Shown piece by piece: positions 21,839 to 33,564 of a DNA stretch of 64,000 nt (position 1 is its first letter; each line of letters starts with the position of its first letter). The position numbers and the translations under genes are program-made. Where the stretch lies: positions 64,209,815-64,273,814 of the forward strand of contig NC_134573.1 of assembly GCF_050947875.1 (NCBI RefSeq), written 5' to 3'. This DNA comes from Dermacentor variabilis (Eukaryota > Arthropoda > Arachnida > Ixodida > Ixodidae). A model generated the notes under the pieces. It worked only from the letters and a program-made list of their open reading frames with translations. It searched no databases and had not been told where the DNA came from.

Positions 21839-22378
21839 CTAGCGAGCGCCGCCACGCCATAACTTGCTGGGACCCGGAACTAGCCCTCCTTGCGGGCGGA
21901 TTGCGGGGAACACCACTTCCGGAAGTTCCAACGAGGGCTGCGACTGACGATGGGAGGCTCCGAATGCGCTTCCTTCGGACGACCAATTCCGCAGTGTTTC
22001 TTCGGTCGGCTCGCGCTTCCCGTCGGCCGGATGGTGTGGCGCCTCCTTCTTCGACGCCGTCGAAGTCCCGGGGAAAGTCATGGGCGCGTCGGCGACCCGG
22101 GCGACTTCCCCGACTGCGGTCAACGACCTCCCAGCGGTACCGGGGTCCGCCGATGTTGCCGACAACTGCCTGATTACGATGATGACGGGCTCCTGGCCTT
22201 CGGCTGTTCCTCCACCCTCTCTGTTCAGGAACGTGGCCCGATCCACGACCGCGGGCAAGGCGTGGGCTTGCTTGCACTCCACGTAGAAGGTGTAGATGCC
22301 GTACAGGACGCACGCCTGCGTAGACAGCACAAGAGGCACGGCCAACACGATGCCGTCAGCGTGTTGTATGGGCGCGCG
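21839..22378 (-). CDS. Candidate terminal exon, one membrane segment
   Basis: A GC-rich minus-strand frame of 179 codons preceded by a possible GACAG acceptor and ended by TAG. Near its start is a hydrophobic span (GIVLAVPLVL and ACVLYGIYTFYV), followed by a Pro/Ser/Thr/Glu-rich tail (about residues 50-179) that looks disordered. An ATTAAA hexamer on the minus strand lies about 75 bp past the stop (21760-21765). The reverse strand and another frame are also open for 130-168 codons because of high GC, so openness alone proves little; this frame is preferred for its membrane segment and balanced composition. The family is not recognised and no upstream exon is identified. Confidence 0.4.
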   Translation of the reverse strand, partial: RAPIQHADGIVLAVPLVLSTQACVLYGIYTFYVECKQAHALPAVVDRATFLNREGGGTAEGQEPVIIVIRQLSATSADPGTAGRSLTAVGEVARVADAPMTFPGTSTASKKEAPHHPADGKREPTEETLRNWSSEGSAFGASHRQSQPSLELPEVVFPAIRPQGGLVPGPSKLWRGGAR

Positions 22379-22699
22379 CTGTCACGTATGAAGTGAGAAT
22401 GAGTTCTGAAGCATCAAAAAAATAAGAGGAAAGGATATAGTAAGTTATAACTGTAAGTTATATAACATATAGCACAAGAGCCCGTGGCTTTTTATCACGT
22501 ATAAGATCGCTACTAAAAAGCAATACTAGTACAATATCTACAGTAAACAACCACACGACTTTGACAACTTCGGCAGCTGTGGCACTTTATCAGACTCTAA
22601 TTTACGCGTCGCTATTATGTTCTGTGCTTAACTTAAGAAGTAAATGGCATTGTCAATGGCAACGAGTGTCGCAACTGAGGACAATTATCGACTCGAGAT

Positions 22700-23510
22700 A
22701 ACAGGATGACCACATTTCACATCTGTGACAAGTGGTAGATGCATTGCGTAAAGCTAAATTGAAGATAAACAAACGTGAATTCTTCAAGAACGTGGTTGTG
22801 TTCCTTGGGAGAGGGTTTGAAGAACTTAGAGAGGGCACAAAGGCAGAATCGGTCAAGCACCTTTACCACTTAACCAGGCCATATGGTGCACACTGTTCTT
22901 GTTTTCCTAAGGCATCCTGGACATTTTAGAGTATTTTTGAAAGACTACGCACTGAAGAGCAAATGCCTAACGTGAATACCTCAATAGAATGTGCATTTCA
23001 CGTGGACCGCGGAGTGTGAGCAAGACTGCCAAGTCTTAGTCGAAAAAATACCGCTCGATCAAGTTTTGACTATTCTGCCTATCATGCAACCCTTTGAAAA
23101 CAATAAGGATGCTTAGCACTACGGAGGGGTCGCGGTTTTGTACCAGAGGGACGAGAATGAGCATCTAAAAGAATTGACTCATTGGGCATTGTTTATATAC
23201 GTCCATGAAAGCACAAACAAATTCTACTTCGATAAAATAAAAGAAGCATTAGTGGTTGTCATGGTCCTCGGTTACTTCCATGCATAGTTGACAGGTAGGC
23301 ATTTCAAGTTATTCACACATGACCAAGCCTTGACCCACATCATCAACCTTATTCAATCAGAAGGGCGACTAGCTGGATGGCCGACTGAAGTACATCAGCT
23401 CACCTTCGAAGTCCCACACAAGCCTGGTGTAGAACTACCAGATGCTAACTCAATGTCTAATTTACACCTACCTAGTGGAGGCTGATCAACATGTCACCCA
23501 GCTATTATGG
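22700..23510 (+). pseudogene. Ty3/Gypsy pol remnant, RT end and RNase H
   Basis: Plus strand with many stops and shifts. Recognisable words in order: RVFLKDYALKSKC and TWTAECEQDCQVLVEKI (RT/RNase H linker), YGGVAVLYQRDEN (RNase H start), KIKEALVVVMVLGYFH, then GRHFKLFTHDQALTHI, GRLAGWPTEVHQLTFEV and HKPGVELPDANSMSNL (RNase H end). No LTRs or integrase were found nearby, so it is an isolated fragment. Confidence 0.65.
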
Positions 23511-23639
23511 GATGGGATGGAAAACATAGCACCTAAAGATTGAAGATTGCAAGTACCGAAGACAAGTGTTTTTCGTATTCTCGACGCGATAACTTTCCTT
23601 GCTGTAGAGACATATAACAAATTATTTAGGGTGCCCTGA

Positions 23640-23907
23640 GGCTTGTGAGCATTTTTTTTTCGAAAGTTTCGGCCACTCCGACCTTCATCCTACACAAAAA
23701 TGGAGTCAAAAATGTCATGTCTGAAAAAAAAAAAAACTTTGTTTCGTTTTCATTTCTTTACCGTTTAGCTGTTAACTTAGTATTTACGCTGGAAGCCTCA
23801 AATCCTTTGTAGCTCTGCGAAGAGTTAATTACGTTACCATGTAAGGGCAAGAGTTATCAACGCGCGCCAAGAGCCGGCGCGGCTTTGGAGGTCTAAAGGG
23901 AGGCTAT
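23640..23907. other. AT-rich spacer
   Basis: Poly-A and poly-T runs and no recognised feature. Confidence 0.35.
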
Positions 23908-25837
23908 TGTCACGTTGCATTAGCGACGGTGAACAGACACATCGGTACAACGCAAGTCGCGAATCTACTTTATTAGCCGAACCCGTGCCAAACAAAACAA
24001 GTTACATAAATCCCAATGATATAAATGAGCGCACCGGTCTGATCGCCGAAAATATGGTGCACAGATCAGATGTGTGGGCTATTTACACATCGCTCATTGA
24101 ACCTTCCAGCGTAATTGCAGGTGCTCGCTTAAGTTCTAGAATGTACATACAACGCTATTCTAGTCGTGCACGCATTCCAATTGCACAAGGCTCGACGACA
24201 ACAACAGGTGGACTCTGCAATAACATTCGAGAAACTTCCCACACAGAAAGGTGCGTCTTGCGCTGGGTGACAAGTTTGAAGATTTCTTAGCCGGTGAAAG
24301 ACGATCACCAGAAGAGGTAAATAAGCACACGTAACTATGCCCGCTCTTATAAAGCATCGTACCGATGCTGCACACAGACCACGGAAGCAAAAGAAAAAAC
24401 AAAAGCACACTTAATAAAGAAAAACACTAGCAATGCAACATAGAAATAGAGGGTCCCAGAGTTCGTTAGCGTGCGTATACAATCGCTTCAGTCGCACTAC
24501 GTGGACGATGTTGAGTCAGGCGTGGGCGTGGAGGGATAACTCGACGGCGGCCTTCCGCCTAACACTGCGGCGGTGCAGGCACTCGCATTGACTGCTTGAT
24601 CTCTTCGCAGATGATGTCAGAAATCGAGGTCAGCTACGGGTGGGTCAATGGGAACAACTTTTGCAGCTATCTCCAGCCGACCGCTCCGATGCACAGGTCG
24701 TCGGTGCCTGGAGCTTGAGCGTGGGCGTAGCTCATCATCCGCGTATGGCGATTGTATTTCACATTCTGCATTTTTGGTGTCTTTTCCATTTTGGCCTCAG
24801 AAAGAAACTCTTCAATGGTCCTTGGCGGTTTTCTCATCATTCCGGTGAAAATGTCTTGCTTCACACCAAGCATCATGAAGCGAATTTTCTTCTCTTCAGA
24901 CACGTCACGATGAACGTGACGGAACGAGCGAGTCATCTCTTCCGTCAAGACCCCTATGTTTTCGTTCGGTAGCTGTATCCGGGTTTCCAGTAGAATGTCC
25001 ACCCGCCTGTACTCTTCGAACGACGCTAGTGAACTTCTTCAAGAAGATGCTGCGAAAGCGGTCCCACATTGTTAGAGAGGACTCCCCATTCTCGAATCAT
25101 GTATTCGCGGAGTCTTCGAATGAAAAATACATATGTCGAAGCTCATCTTCAGAGTGCCTGTTGTTGGATGACACTAGGCCGAACATCTCCAGCAAGGCTT
25201 AGGGGTCAGCCAACGGCTCTCCCCGGAAGGTAGGTGGCTCCCTGGCTTTTCGAAGTATGATCGCTGCTGACGATGCTGCGTCCATTATCGTGGATCGCGA
25301 CTTGATCATGATCTTCCTGGTCGTCTCAGCTAGAAGTCCCTGCTCCGGGGGCAGGTTTTGTAGCCTGCGGCTAGCTCGATGATTCGGGGTGACGTTGGCG
25401 TTGCCTTTAGGGTTTCGGCTTGAAAGGGGCGTTCCGAACATGAACGCAAAACCAGCTCCGCCAGATGCTAAACCTATGCCGAGTAAAACAGGTAACACTC
25501 AGCACATTGGTAGCCGAGAACACACTCGTCGATTGTCGAAAATCTGATGTACTCCGTATCAAACGCGTCGGCTCTGTATACGTGATTCGGTGAACCTTCC
25601 AGCATAAGCGCTGGCGTTCGCGCAAGTTCTAGAATGCGCACCACTATTCGCCACGTGCACACAAGCGCATTACACAAGTCCCAGCGACTACATAGGCAAC
25701 TGATATAAACAAATCGATAACATTCAAGAAACTTCCGATAGAGAAAGGCACGTTTTGCGTTGGGCGGTAACATTGAACATTTGTTAGTCTGCGAAAGTCG
25801 GTTGCCGGGAAAGATAAGTGAGTACACGTGGCACTAA
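23908..25837 (-). mobile_element. Deleted LTR retrotransposon with two LTRs
   Basis: Two related terminal repeats, about 23908-24360 and 25500-25837, lie in the same orientation around a 1.1-kb interior holding only gag-like sequence on the minus strand. The LTRs share gaaccttccagc, ttctagaatg, cattc(g/a)agaaacttcc, agaaaggc/tgcg and a cacgt end. The 5' repeat (right side) is interrupted by the LINE at 25838. Protease, RT and integrase are absent, so most of pol was deleted. The exact LTR ends are uncertain. Confidence 0.55.
24660..25300 (-). pseudogene. Gag-like remnant of the LTR element
   Basis: Minus strand, broken by stops and at least one frameshift. In order: EPPTFRGEPLADP, SEDELRHMYFSFEDSANT, SLTMWDRFRSIFLKKF, then in another frame ETRIQLPNENIGVLTEEMTR, SFRHVHRDVSEEKKIRFMML, GVKQDIFTGMMRKPPRTIEE and FLSEA. 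This Trp-containing helical pattern is typical of retrotransposon Gag capsid-like regions of Ty3/Gypsy elements. No zinc knuckle was found. Confidence 0.6.
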
Positions 25838-28449
25838 TCATATTCTCTGCTTACAGCAGAGAATACATTAGCATCTGTCATGGATACGGTATCGAGTCGT
25901 TGTTACAACTACCCACTAGGTGCGATTCTAACTCGACTACTCTCATCGATCATGCACTAACAAACCTGCTTTATCCCCCTAAGGCTTTTATCGTACGAAG
26001 CAACATAACCGACCACTTTCCAATTGTGCTCTGTTTTCCACGTCTTAATCACGACATGGAAACTCTATACACTAAACCCAGGTTCGACAAAGAACATTTC
26101 ATAGAGCTAGTTAACAGTTCAGATTGGTCGCGCGTAACATCATTAAATGGCGCTGAAGCCTCTTATACTGAGTTATCTGGCACAATTAAAGCTTGTATAT
26201 CCTCAGCAACAACAATGGTTAAGTGCCGTGAACATTTTGCCTCCCCATCAAACCCTTGGCTTACACCAGGATTGTTGAAGAGCATGCGCAAAAAAGAAAG
26301 CCTGTATCGTAAATGCAAAAATAGACCATTTAACCAATCTCTTAAGCTTCGGTACAAGAAGTTTTGCACCTTACTGAGATATCTACTTAAACAAGCAAAG
26401 AAAACTTACTATGAAAATGTAATAAATGAAACCGGGAACGATTCCCGGAAACAATGGCAGATACTTAATGCGTTTCTGAATAAAAATCCCACTAAGAATA
26501 GAATAACGAAAATTCAAGAAAAAGACTGCACATTTACAAACCCTGAAGATATTGCATGCGCATTCAGCAACTTTGTTGGTACTGTGCCTGATATCCCTGG
26601 GGGTAATGACACTCACATGCCACGCTTGACACAACAATCATTTTATCTCTTCCCGACTACACCCAGTGAAATTCGCGCAACAATTATGAATCTTAAAAAT
26701 TGCAGTCCTGGTTTAGATTCCATATGCTCGCATCATATCAAACAAATTGTTGACAGCATATGTGAAGCTTGCAGTCACGCCGTCAATTTAATCTTTAAAG
26801 CTGCCGTTTTTCCTAGTGACTTGACAAGGTCAAAAATAATTCCTGTGCACAAAAAAGGAGACGTCACCTTACTAGCAAACTACAGGCCCATATCCATCTT
26901 GCTGTGTTTCAGTAAAGTAATAGAAGAACTATTAGCACAGCGCCTATCTAAATACTTGGACAAGTTCCAATTATTAACACCAAGACAGTTTGGTTTTCGT
27001 GCCGGATATTCTACTAACCTAGCTTTAATCACCCTCACTGACAAGATCAAAGCGGAAATTGATGGGGGCAGATTCGTAGGATCTGTATTTATCGATTACT
27101 CGAAAGCATTCGATTCCATTAATCACAACATCCTCTTTACTAAACTCAGCGCATATGGCATAACAGATCCGTCTTTGGAACTACTGCGAAGCTATTTACA
27201 CGACAGACAGCAACAGGTTTGCATTTAAGGAGTGCTGTCTGACACAAAAATAATTAACACTTGCGTTCCACAGGGGTCCATACTCGGTCCCCTCCTATTT
27301 CTAATCTTCATTAATGATTTCCCCAACTGCCTAACTTCTACAGAATGTCTTTTGTACGCGGACGACACCACTATTTACGCTTCACATAACGACATCTTTA
27401 CGCTAACCGAGCTTTTGAATGATGAACTAAATAATGTCAGTAATTGGCGCAAAAAAGAATAAATTGCTAATTAACCCTCAGAAAACAAAGTTTGTGGTTT
27501 TTAGTTCACACAGTAAACCTCGACATAACCTTCTACCACTGTACATAGCTTCTCACCCAATATTACCATCTAATGAGTGCTCATTTTTACGTGTTCAATT
27601 AGACTCCTTTCTAAAGTTTAATTTGCATGTCAGCTTCATAAAAAAGAAAGTTGCTTTTGGTATCAGAGTGCTTTTAAAGGCCAGACAGTACTTTCCAAAG
27701 CACACTCTCCTGACATTGCATTATGACTTCATTTATAGCCATTTAAATTACTGCATCAGTTCTTGGGGTCTTACATATCGCTGTCATATAGCTCCCTTGC
27801 AGCACATCCAAAATAACGCTGTCCGTATCATCGCTTCAGCTCCTTATAACGCTCATGTTACCCCCATCTTCACTGAGTTAAGTATCCTCACAATAAATAA
27901 AATTGTCTGGTACAACCACAGCATCGTTATTTACCGCCTTCTTCAAAACCCACAATTACGTTATGTCATTGGCACGAATAGTCTTGCTAATGCTAACACT
28001 ACCAGGTTCTCTTTACAAAATAACCTTTTACTTCCAAAATCACGCAGCAACTATGGCAAAATAACTGTTGGTTTTGCTAGTGTGAAAATGCGGAATAATT
28101 TACCTACTCACGTGAAATCCTCACCTACATTATTGTCATACCAACGTTCACTGAGAGCTTATATTAATACCCTGTAAACTACATCTATCCTTTGAAGTAT
28201 GTTTATGTTGCTTATTATGTAATTTCTTTTATGTTGTGATGTGTTGCCATAGATTTTATTACTTTAACACTGGTATAAATTGTGTAATCTATTCTTTGTT
28301 TGTAACCGCAACTGACGCCTTTTTATTTATATATTATTATGTAACTTAGAACAAGAGGTCCCGCTGCAGTTTATAACTCTGGGACCTCTTTCTGTATAAC
28401 TTTTACTGCATATATGTACCACTAATGAATGAAGCAATAAACTTGAAAC
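25838..28449 (+). mobile_element. 5'-truncated CR1/L2-like LINE
   Basis: A 2.6-kb LINE inserted into the right LTR of the 23.9-25.8 kb element. A 7-bp gcactaa occurs on both sides (25831-25837 and 28450-28456) and is the likely target duplication. The body starts within the end of the endonuclease domain, carries the whole reverse transcriptase, and ends with an AT-rich 3' UTR and an AATAAA signal near 28436. Only two disabling changes interrupt the coding part, so this is a comparatively recent copy. Confidence 0.8.
25862..28177 (+). pseudogene. LINE ORF2: endonuclease end and reverse transcriptase
   Basis: The frame reads from the endonuclease C-terminus (PTRCDSNSTTLIDHALTN and the SDH-like NITDHFPI) through the RT: VFPSDLTRSKIIPVHKKGD, NYRPISIL, PRQFGFRAGYSTNLALI, VFIDYSKAFDSINHNIL, then [16 protein letters not shown] and the catalytic [10 protein letters not shown]. 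The C-terminal thumb region (SHLNYCISSWG, LQHIQNNAVRII) is present to the stop at 28177. Breaks seen: an in-frame TAA at 27226-27228 and a frameshift in the A-run near 27450-27458. Catalytic aspartates of motifs A and C are intact. It would copy its own RNA by target-primed reverse transcription if whole; this copy cannot. Confidence 0.85.
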
Positions 28450-28456
28450 GCACTAA

Positions 28457-30480
28457 CCGGATGTGGCTGTCTCCTGGTGCCCCATCGGATTACTGTGCCA
28501 TGGGGCACTATGGCCATGCTAGCACACGGTTGCCGTGAGCCCATTCAGCAATCAACAGGGCAACAGGCGAAAGCGCGAGCCCCTACGCTTCCAACAGGAG
28601 CGAACAATCGGAAGGGCCAATTTGGAACATTCCCGCAACATGCGGGGGTATTCTGGCCATTGTGAAGTTCCGACATAGTATGGTGTACTGGAATGAAGCA
28701 CTGTTTCGTCCGGAGTCGAAAATGTGTCTCTTTTTAAGATGCCGCCCTGGGGTACGGGAGCACTCCGGTCTACTGCAACGTCATCTGCCTCTGCAGCCTG
28801 AAGTCATTACTCTCCAGCGGAGCTCTAATGGTGCAACACAGGGCCTCCTGGACTGGTAGTCATGGTTGTCGCGGAGGTCATGCATGTCCGTGCGGGGCTC
28901 GCCGATGGCTTGCTATGGTTTTTCCTGGCGTATTCGCACTGTTTTTTTCATGTGCACGTCAAGCGCTGGGGATTGTGAAACTTCATTTTTTTTTTGGTTA
29001 GAAAAGCTCCAGGATTTTTCAGATCGGGCACAATGAGAACACCGACTGTATTATTGCCCTTTTGCACCTTTTTGCGGAACGAAATGCCCAAACGACCGTG
29101 GCTGCATTCGCCACAGAGCATTATTGCTTTTCAGTGAAACCTGGCAACCACTTTAATGGCTGATGCAACATGAAAGTAAACCCATGTGACCCGCCAGGCA
29201 CAGAGCTTTAGGTGCTCCTTCCGGGCTTCTCATCTTCTGTGTCTCGAAATTATTTCACAACAAAAACATATGCCTGTTTACCGAACAGAACAAGCAGACG
29301 AGTGTTGGTTGTCTTCTACAACCAAAACGGTGAGCCGACAATCAGGTACACTACATGATCTATAATTGGAAACAAGCCAGCTTAAAAGTAGTTACTGATG
29401 TATCCTAACAGTTTGTATTGTTTATTTTTGTAAATTATAATAATTCCAATGGTGTTTAAGAGCGTTTTAGTTTACAAATGCCAGAAAGTTTTGCACAACA
29501 TATTAAAACGTCGCGCGCTAGGCACACCATTCGATCGTAGCGCGCACCCAATGGCGTCATCGCAAAGCGTCCCCGGTTCTCCCATTATTTCGCTAAATAG
29601 ACGACACACAGCCCTATTCCAGTAAACCATAGGGTCGAATCTGCAATCTGGTCAGCTGTGATTTCCTCAAAATGTCACCGAAACAAAATTTGACGATATG
29701 GCGGAATTTGCCAATAAACCAGAATAGCACCCATGATCATTGAATGGGTTTTAACCACGGCGCCAAGGCTGAATGGTGTGTTCCTAGGTTCCATGTGATG
29801 CCACATGACCACCACCTCCTCTCTTGCTGAGGACATCTCTTTTTTCTTGTTCGAAGCCACGCTGTACTTGGCGCGTATAGTGAACGGGTTGCATAAAAGC
29901 TGCTGTATTTATTTATATGTGGCGAATGGAAGAATGGAGGCTTCGTACCGTATGTTGGCAGCCGCCTAATATAAAAAAAACAATACCTAAAATGTATATC
30001 TCAGATCTACTTAAACAGTGACTCGTTGTAAAACGCGCTGGTTCCACCAAATAAGAAAAGTGCAGAGTGCTACTGCCTTATCCGGCTATGTTTCCTGATG
30101 CTAGATCTGTGAACAAGAGGTGCATCAGTAATTACCCGAATTTTATCGCAGCAAGAGACGACGCACAACTGAAGTACTCGTCCTCGTTTTGTTCTGCGCC
30201 ACAGATAGGGTAATTATTCGTGCACCAAGCAGCGTAACAACGTGTTTTATCGCTGTGCGATGGCAAAGAAGAAGCGGGTGTAGTTAAAGAACATACGACT
30301 GTGTTGAATCTTCTATTTTATTTTCTCTTTAACGCTTTAGGCAATAATATATGCCATGTAAATATCATTATATTTTCCACGTCTGTTCTTTCGTTTTTAG
30401 AAAACTCAGGGGAAGAAAAATTGATTTGCGAGGTTCCTTTCGATTTTGTCCTCTTCCAGGGATGACCACTACCTGTCACG
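28457..30480. other. Unassigned stretch
   Basis: The first 400 bp are GC-richer with two short plus-strand frames (28477-28665, 28662-28859) lacking motifs and may be an unclassified repeat or the remaining LTR flank. The rest is AT-rich with no recognised exon or element. Confidence 0.35.
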
Positions 30481-30805
30481 TCTCACGATTTAATTATCAC
30501 GCGGACGTATGGTTCCGTCAATAAAGACTGAAATTTGTACACATGATTTGGGGAATCGAGGTATGAACAGATAAAATGGACGCCATGTCTGCTAAGTGCA
30601 ACAGTGAGCCTAGACAACGCCTGGATATCCTTCACCATGGCAATTATTGCGTTCATGTAAGCTCGCTCAGGTCTAATATGCTTAAAGATATGACAATCCC
30701 TACGTGCAGCAAGACGGCCATGAACGGAGCATGATTTTGTACGTGGTTTTAGCACTGAATCGATCTGTCATCGCGCTCGGCGCATGAAAAAGTGCATGAA
30801 AATTT

Positions 30806-31171
30806 CTATACAACTTTACAGGTGCGGCCGCACTTAATGTTGAGGTTACCGGGATTTCTGGAGCAATATTTAAGAGCTTCTGAAAGTCTCACCTTTACCA
30901 ATGCAATCACTGTGTACATAATGATGTCATGAATAAACGACGCTGTCTGAAAGAAATAACAAAACATTTTTAGGTAGAAGTTGAAAGAAACCATAAAGAA
31001 GACCAATCCACTGCACTCGAAGCAATGGACTGACATTATCAACGCTGGATCGAAGCATAGGGTTAGGACTCTTATGTAGAACATCATTCCTACTGCAGGC
31101 ATCGCATAGTGCGCCAACTTCAGAGAATGCAACCGGCAAATAAACCCTCGTTTGCTACCTGAAGGCATCAA
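30806..31171 (-). CDS. Candidate hydrophobic coding segment
   Basis: A 121-codon minus-strand frame with an unusually hydrophobic, Phe/Tyr/Cys-rich composition: LAHYAMPAVGMMFYIRVL, then VHCFECSGLVFFMVSFNFYL and SFIHDIIMYTVIALVK. Two or three membrane spans can be read. AG acceptor candidates precede it (ccttcag and cctgcag) and a GTGAGA donor follows VIALVK near 30890, so the real exon may end there. A second natural-looking minus frame lies at 30483-30755. No family is recognised, and no paralogue exists in the window; a multi-pass membrane protein is a possibility only. Confidence 0.3.
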   Translation of the reverse strand: MMPSGSKRGFICRLHSLKLAHYAMPAVGMMFYIRVLTLCFDPALIMSVHCFECSGLVFFMVSFNFYLKMFCYFFQTASFIHDIIMYTVIALVKVRLSEALKYCSRNPGNLNIKCGRTCKVV

Positions 31172-31179
31172 AGCTGTCG

Positions 31180-31886
31180 AAGTGGAGACCCTCGCTATGT
31201 GGTGGATGACAAGAAGGAATTTTTTATAGCCATAATTGCATCAGCCAAAAGAGAATGAAACCAATGAAGGAGTAGGATCAATCACTTGCTTACCTTTCTT
31301 TAAATGCGACATTACAACGTAACATTAACATCAGCGCCTTGTGCGACATAAGTCACTGAGGCTTTTGCTCAGTTGGCGACCTCACACCACAGACTTTGCG
31401 CGCCACATCCACACACACAAGATGTAAGTTCACAGAATGGCGTAGGCTTGAAGTGAATAACAATGCTAGAGCATGGACTATCACTGCAGCCAACTTTTCG
31501 AGACAAGAGCACTTGTCTTCAGCATGGCAGCAACTGTTTTTCTTAGCCACGTTTATACCTTTGTTTACACGAACTCGATGACAGCTGGTCAAGTCAGAAG
31601 TTGAGCTGATCCAGGTCAGTTCGACTATGCTTACATGCATCTTGCCAGTTGGCCTAGTCAACTCCCTTGGCAGGCGGCTTCACGGGACTCCGCTAACTAA
31701 CCTGACTAACTAGCAAACCGTTGTCGGGTTCCTGTAAACATAGCTTATGTGCGCATAGCTCACTATCCCGACCTTTTGTGGGAGGACCATAGGTTGGCGA
31801 ACAGAGCAGGGTGCGGTAAGTCAAGTGTGAAATAAATAGGCGGCGCGGGAAAAAGGGGGGAGCATCACGTTGGTTGAGCTTTGCGA

Positions 31887-31890
<4 letters not shown>
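31180..31890. other. Unassigned stretch
   Basis: No supported exon or element. Confidence 0.35.

Positions 31891-31891
<1 letters not shown>

Positions 31892-31975
<84 letters not shown>
31892..31975. repeat. (TA)n microsatellite
   Basis: About 84 bp of uninterrupted TA dinucleotides, abutting the left LTR of the Gypsy element. A short (TA)n remnant also flanks the right LTR (37015-37024), so the element landed inside this tract. Confidence 0.95.
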
Positions 31976-31979
<4 letters not shown>

Positions 31980-32122
31980 ACGGGGATGTTGGGAGTATAG
32001 AAGATTACATTTACAATACATATACAAAATGAGTCTGCGTAGTTAAGATGGTTGACCACCAATAACCCGCAGCAGCCAGCGTCTCGTGATCTTCTTCCTC
32101 TCTTCGTTCATCCTTCCGTAAC
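31976..32122 (-). repeat. Gypsy 3' LTR
   Basis: Starts TGTTACGGGG on the plus strand and ends near CCGTAAC. Matches 36867-37014 closely, including the central gagtctgcgtagttaagatg. The minus-strand pol frame ends just inside it. Confidence 0.9.
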
Positions 32123-33564
32123 TGGACCGCCTGGTGTTGAAGCGCCGTCTCGGCGCATGGTAGGCGAAGAACTGCGAGCAAAGTATGGCTTCAGTCGCGA
32201 AACGTGCACGAAGTCAACAGGCGGCGGACTTGAGGATGGATCAAACTGTAACGGCGCGATCTCGTAATTGACGTCATTAACTTGACGTAGGACTTCATAA
32301 GGTCCTGTGCAGCGAGAGAGAAGCAGATGGGAGAGGCCGACCCGACGACATGGTGGCCAAAGCAGCACCCAAGCACCTGGAGTGAACTGAACATCGCGAT
32401 GGCACCAGTCGTAACGCTCTTTCTGCAGATGCTGCGAGGCTAATTAACGAGATCGGGCGATTTGACGTGCCATGTGAGCGCGATGGATGACTTCGCGAGC
32501 GTACTCAGTGGCAACATGGGGCACAGAAGGTAGGATGGTGTCAAACGGCAATGTAAGGTCGCGACCATACAAAAGATTAAAAGGTGAATATCCTGCGGTG
32601 TCATGTCGGGACGAGTTATACGCGAATGTCGCCTAGGCCAGCGTGGCGTCCCAGTCGCGGTGGTCGTTGGAAACGTACATTGACAGCATCTTTGTGAGTG
32701 TTTGGTTTAGACGTTCCGTAAGACCGTTCGTACGTGGGTGGTAGGCATTGGAGAGCTTGTGCTCAGCATCACAAGAGCGGAGGAAGTCGTCCACAACTCG
32801 AGACAAGAACGAGCGGCAGCGGTCTGTAAGTAACTATCAAGGTGCACCGTGCTGGATAACGACGTCGTGAAGGAGAAAATCGGCGACGTCTGTTGCTCAA
32901 CTAGTCGGCAATGCCTTTGTTATCGCGTAGCGTGTTGCGTAATCAGTAACGACGGCGATCCACTCATTCCCCCTAGTCGTCGTCGGAAAATGGCCAAGCA
33001 GATCAAGGCCTACACGAAAGAACGGTTCAGAGGAAACTAAATTGAATAGAGTCGTCCAATGGGTGGCAGGGGAGGTTTCTTCCGGCGCTGACACAATTGG
33101 CAAGTTGCGACCTAAAGACGCACAGAGCGGCAGAGACCCAGCTAGCAGAACCGGCGTCGTGCGCGGTCGTATGTGCGCTAAACTCCAAGTTGTCCCGCCG
33201 TCGGTGCATTGTGAATTTGTTCGAGAACGGCGGATCGCGGATGAGGAGGAAGGAGAAGCAGCAACTCGGGGTCGTCAGGGTTGACATTGCGGCGGTAGAG
33301 GATGCCGTCGTGCAGCACCAACATTCGGCACGCGCCGACGGTGTTGCCAGATTGCACTCCGGCGATAATGGACTGTAAGGAAGCATCGCGTTGTTCTTGT
33401 TTGGCGCGCATGTCGGTCATGTCAGTCAAAGCCATCACGCAGGCTACCGTATCATGCGCAACAGGATCAGGGGGATGCACAGGGTGACGCGAGAGGCAGT
33501 CATCGTCCTTGTGCAGACGTCCAGACTTATAGTTGAAAAGAAGTGAAAATTTTTGGAGCCGCAA
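32108..33564 (-). pseudogene. Gypsy integrase region
   Basis: Broken minus-strand frames give, in order: the RNase H end (LFNYKSGRLHKDDDCLSRHP), the linker and remains of the H2C2 zinc domain (ILYRRNVNPD and LEQIHNAPTAGQLGV), the integrase core start (FRVGLDLLGHFPTTTRGNEW, with IAVVTDYATRYAITKALP) and the C-terminal chromatin-side domain (GPYEVLRQVNDVNYEIAPL, VSRLKPY). Two acidic core residues (D of GLDLLG and D of VTDY) are present. Frameshifts separate the pieces and the middle of the core is not open, so it is non-functional. Confidence 0.75.

Noticed and set aside
21775..22396. Plus-strand frames of 132 and 168 codons
   Set aside because: Arg/Pro-rich composition in a GC-rich stretch where most frames are open; the antisense frame with a membrane span is more natural.
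31821..32062. Two minus-strand frames rich in alternating Ile-Tyr
   Set aside because: They are translations of the (TA)n microsatellite, not proteins.
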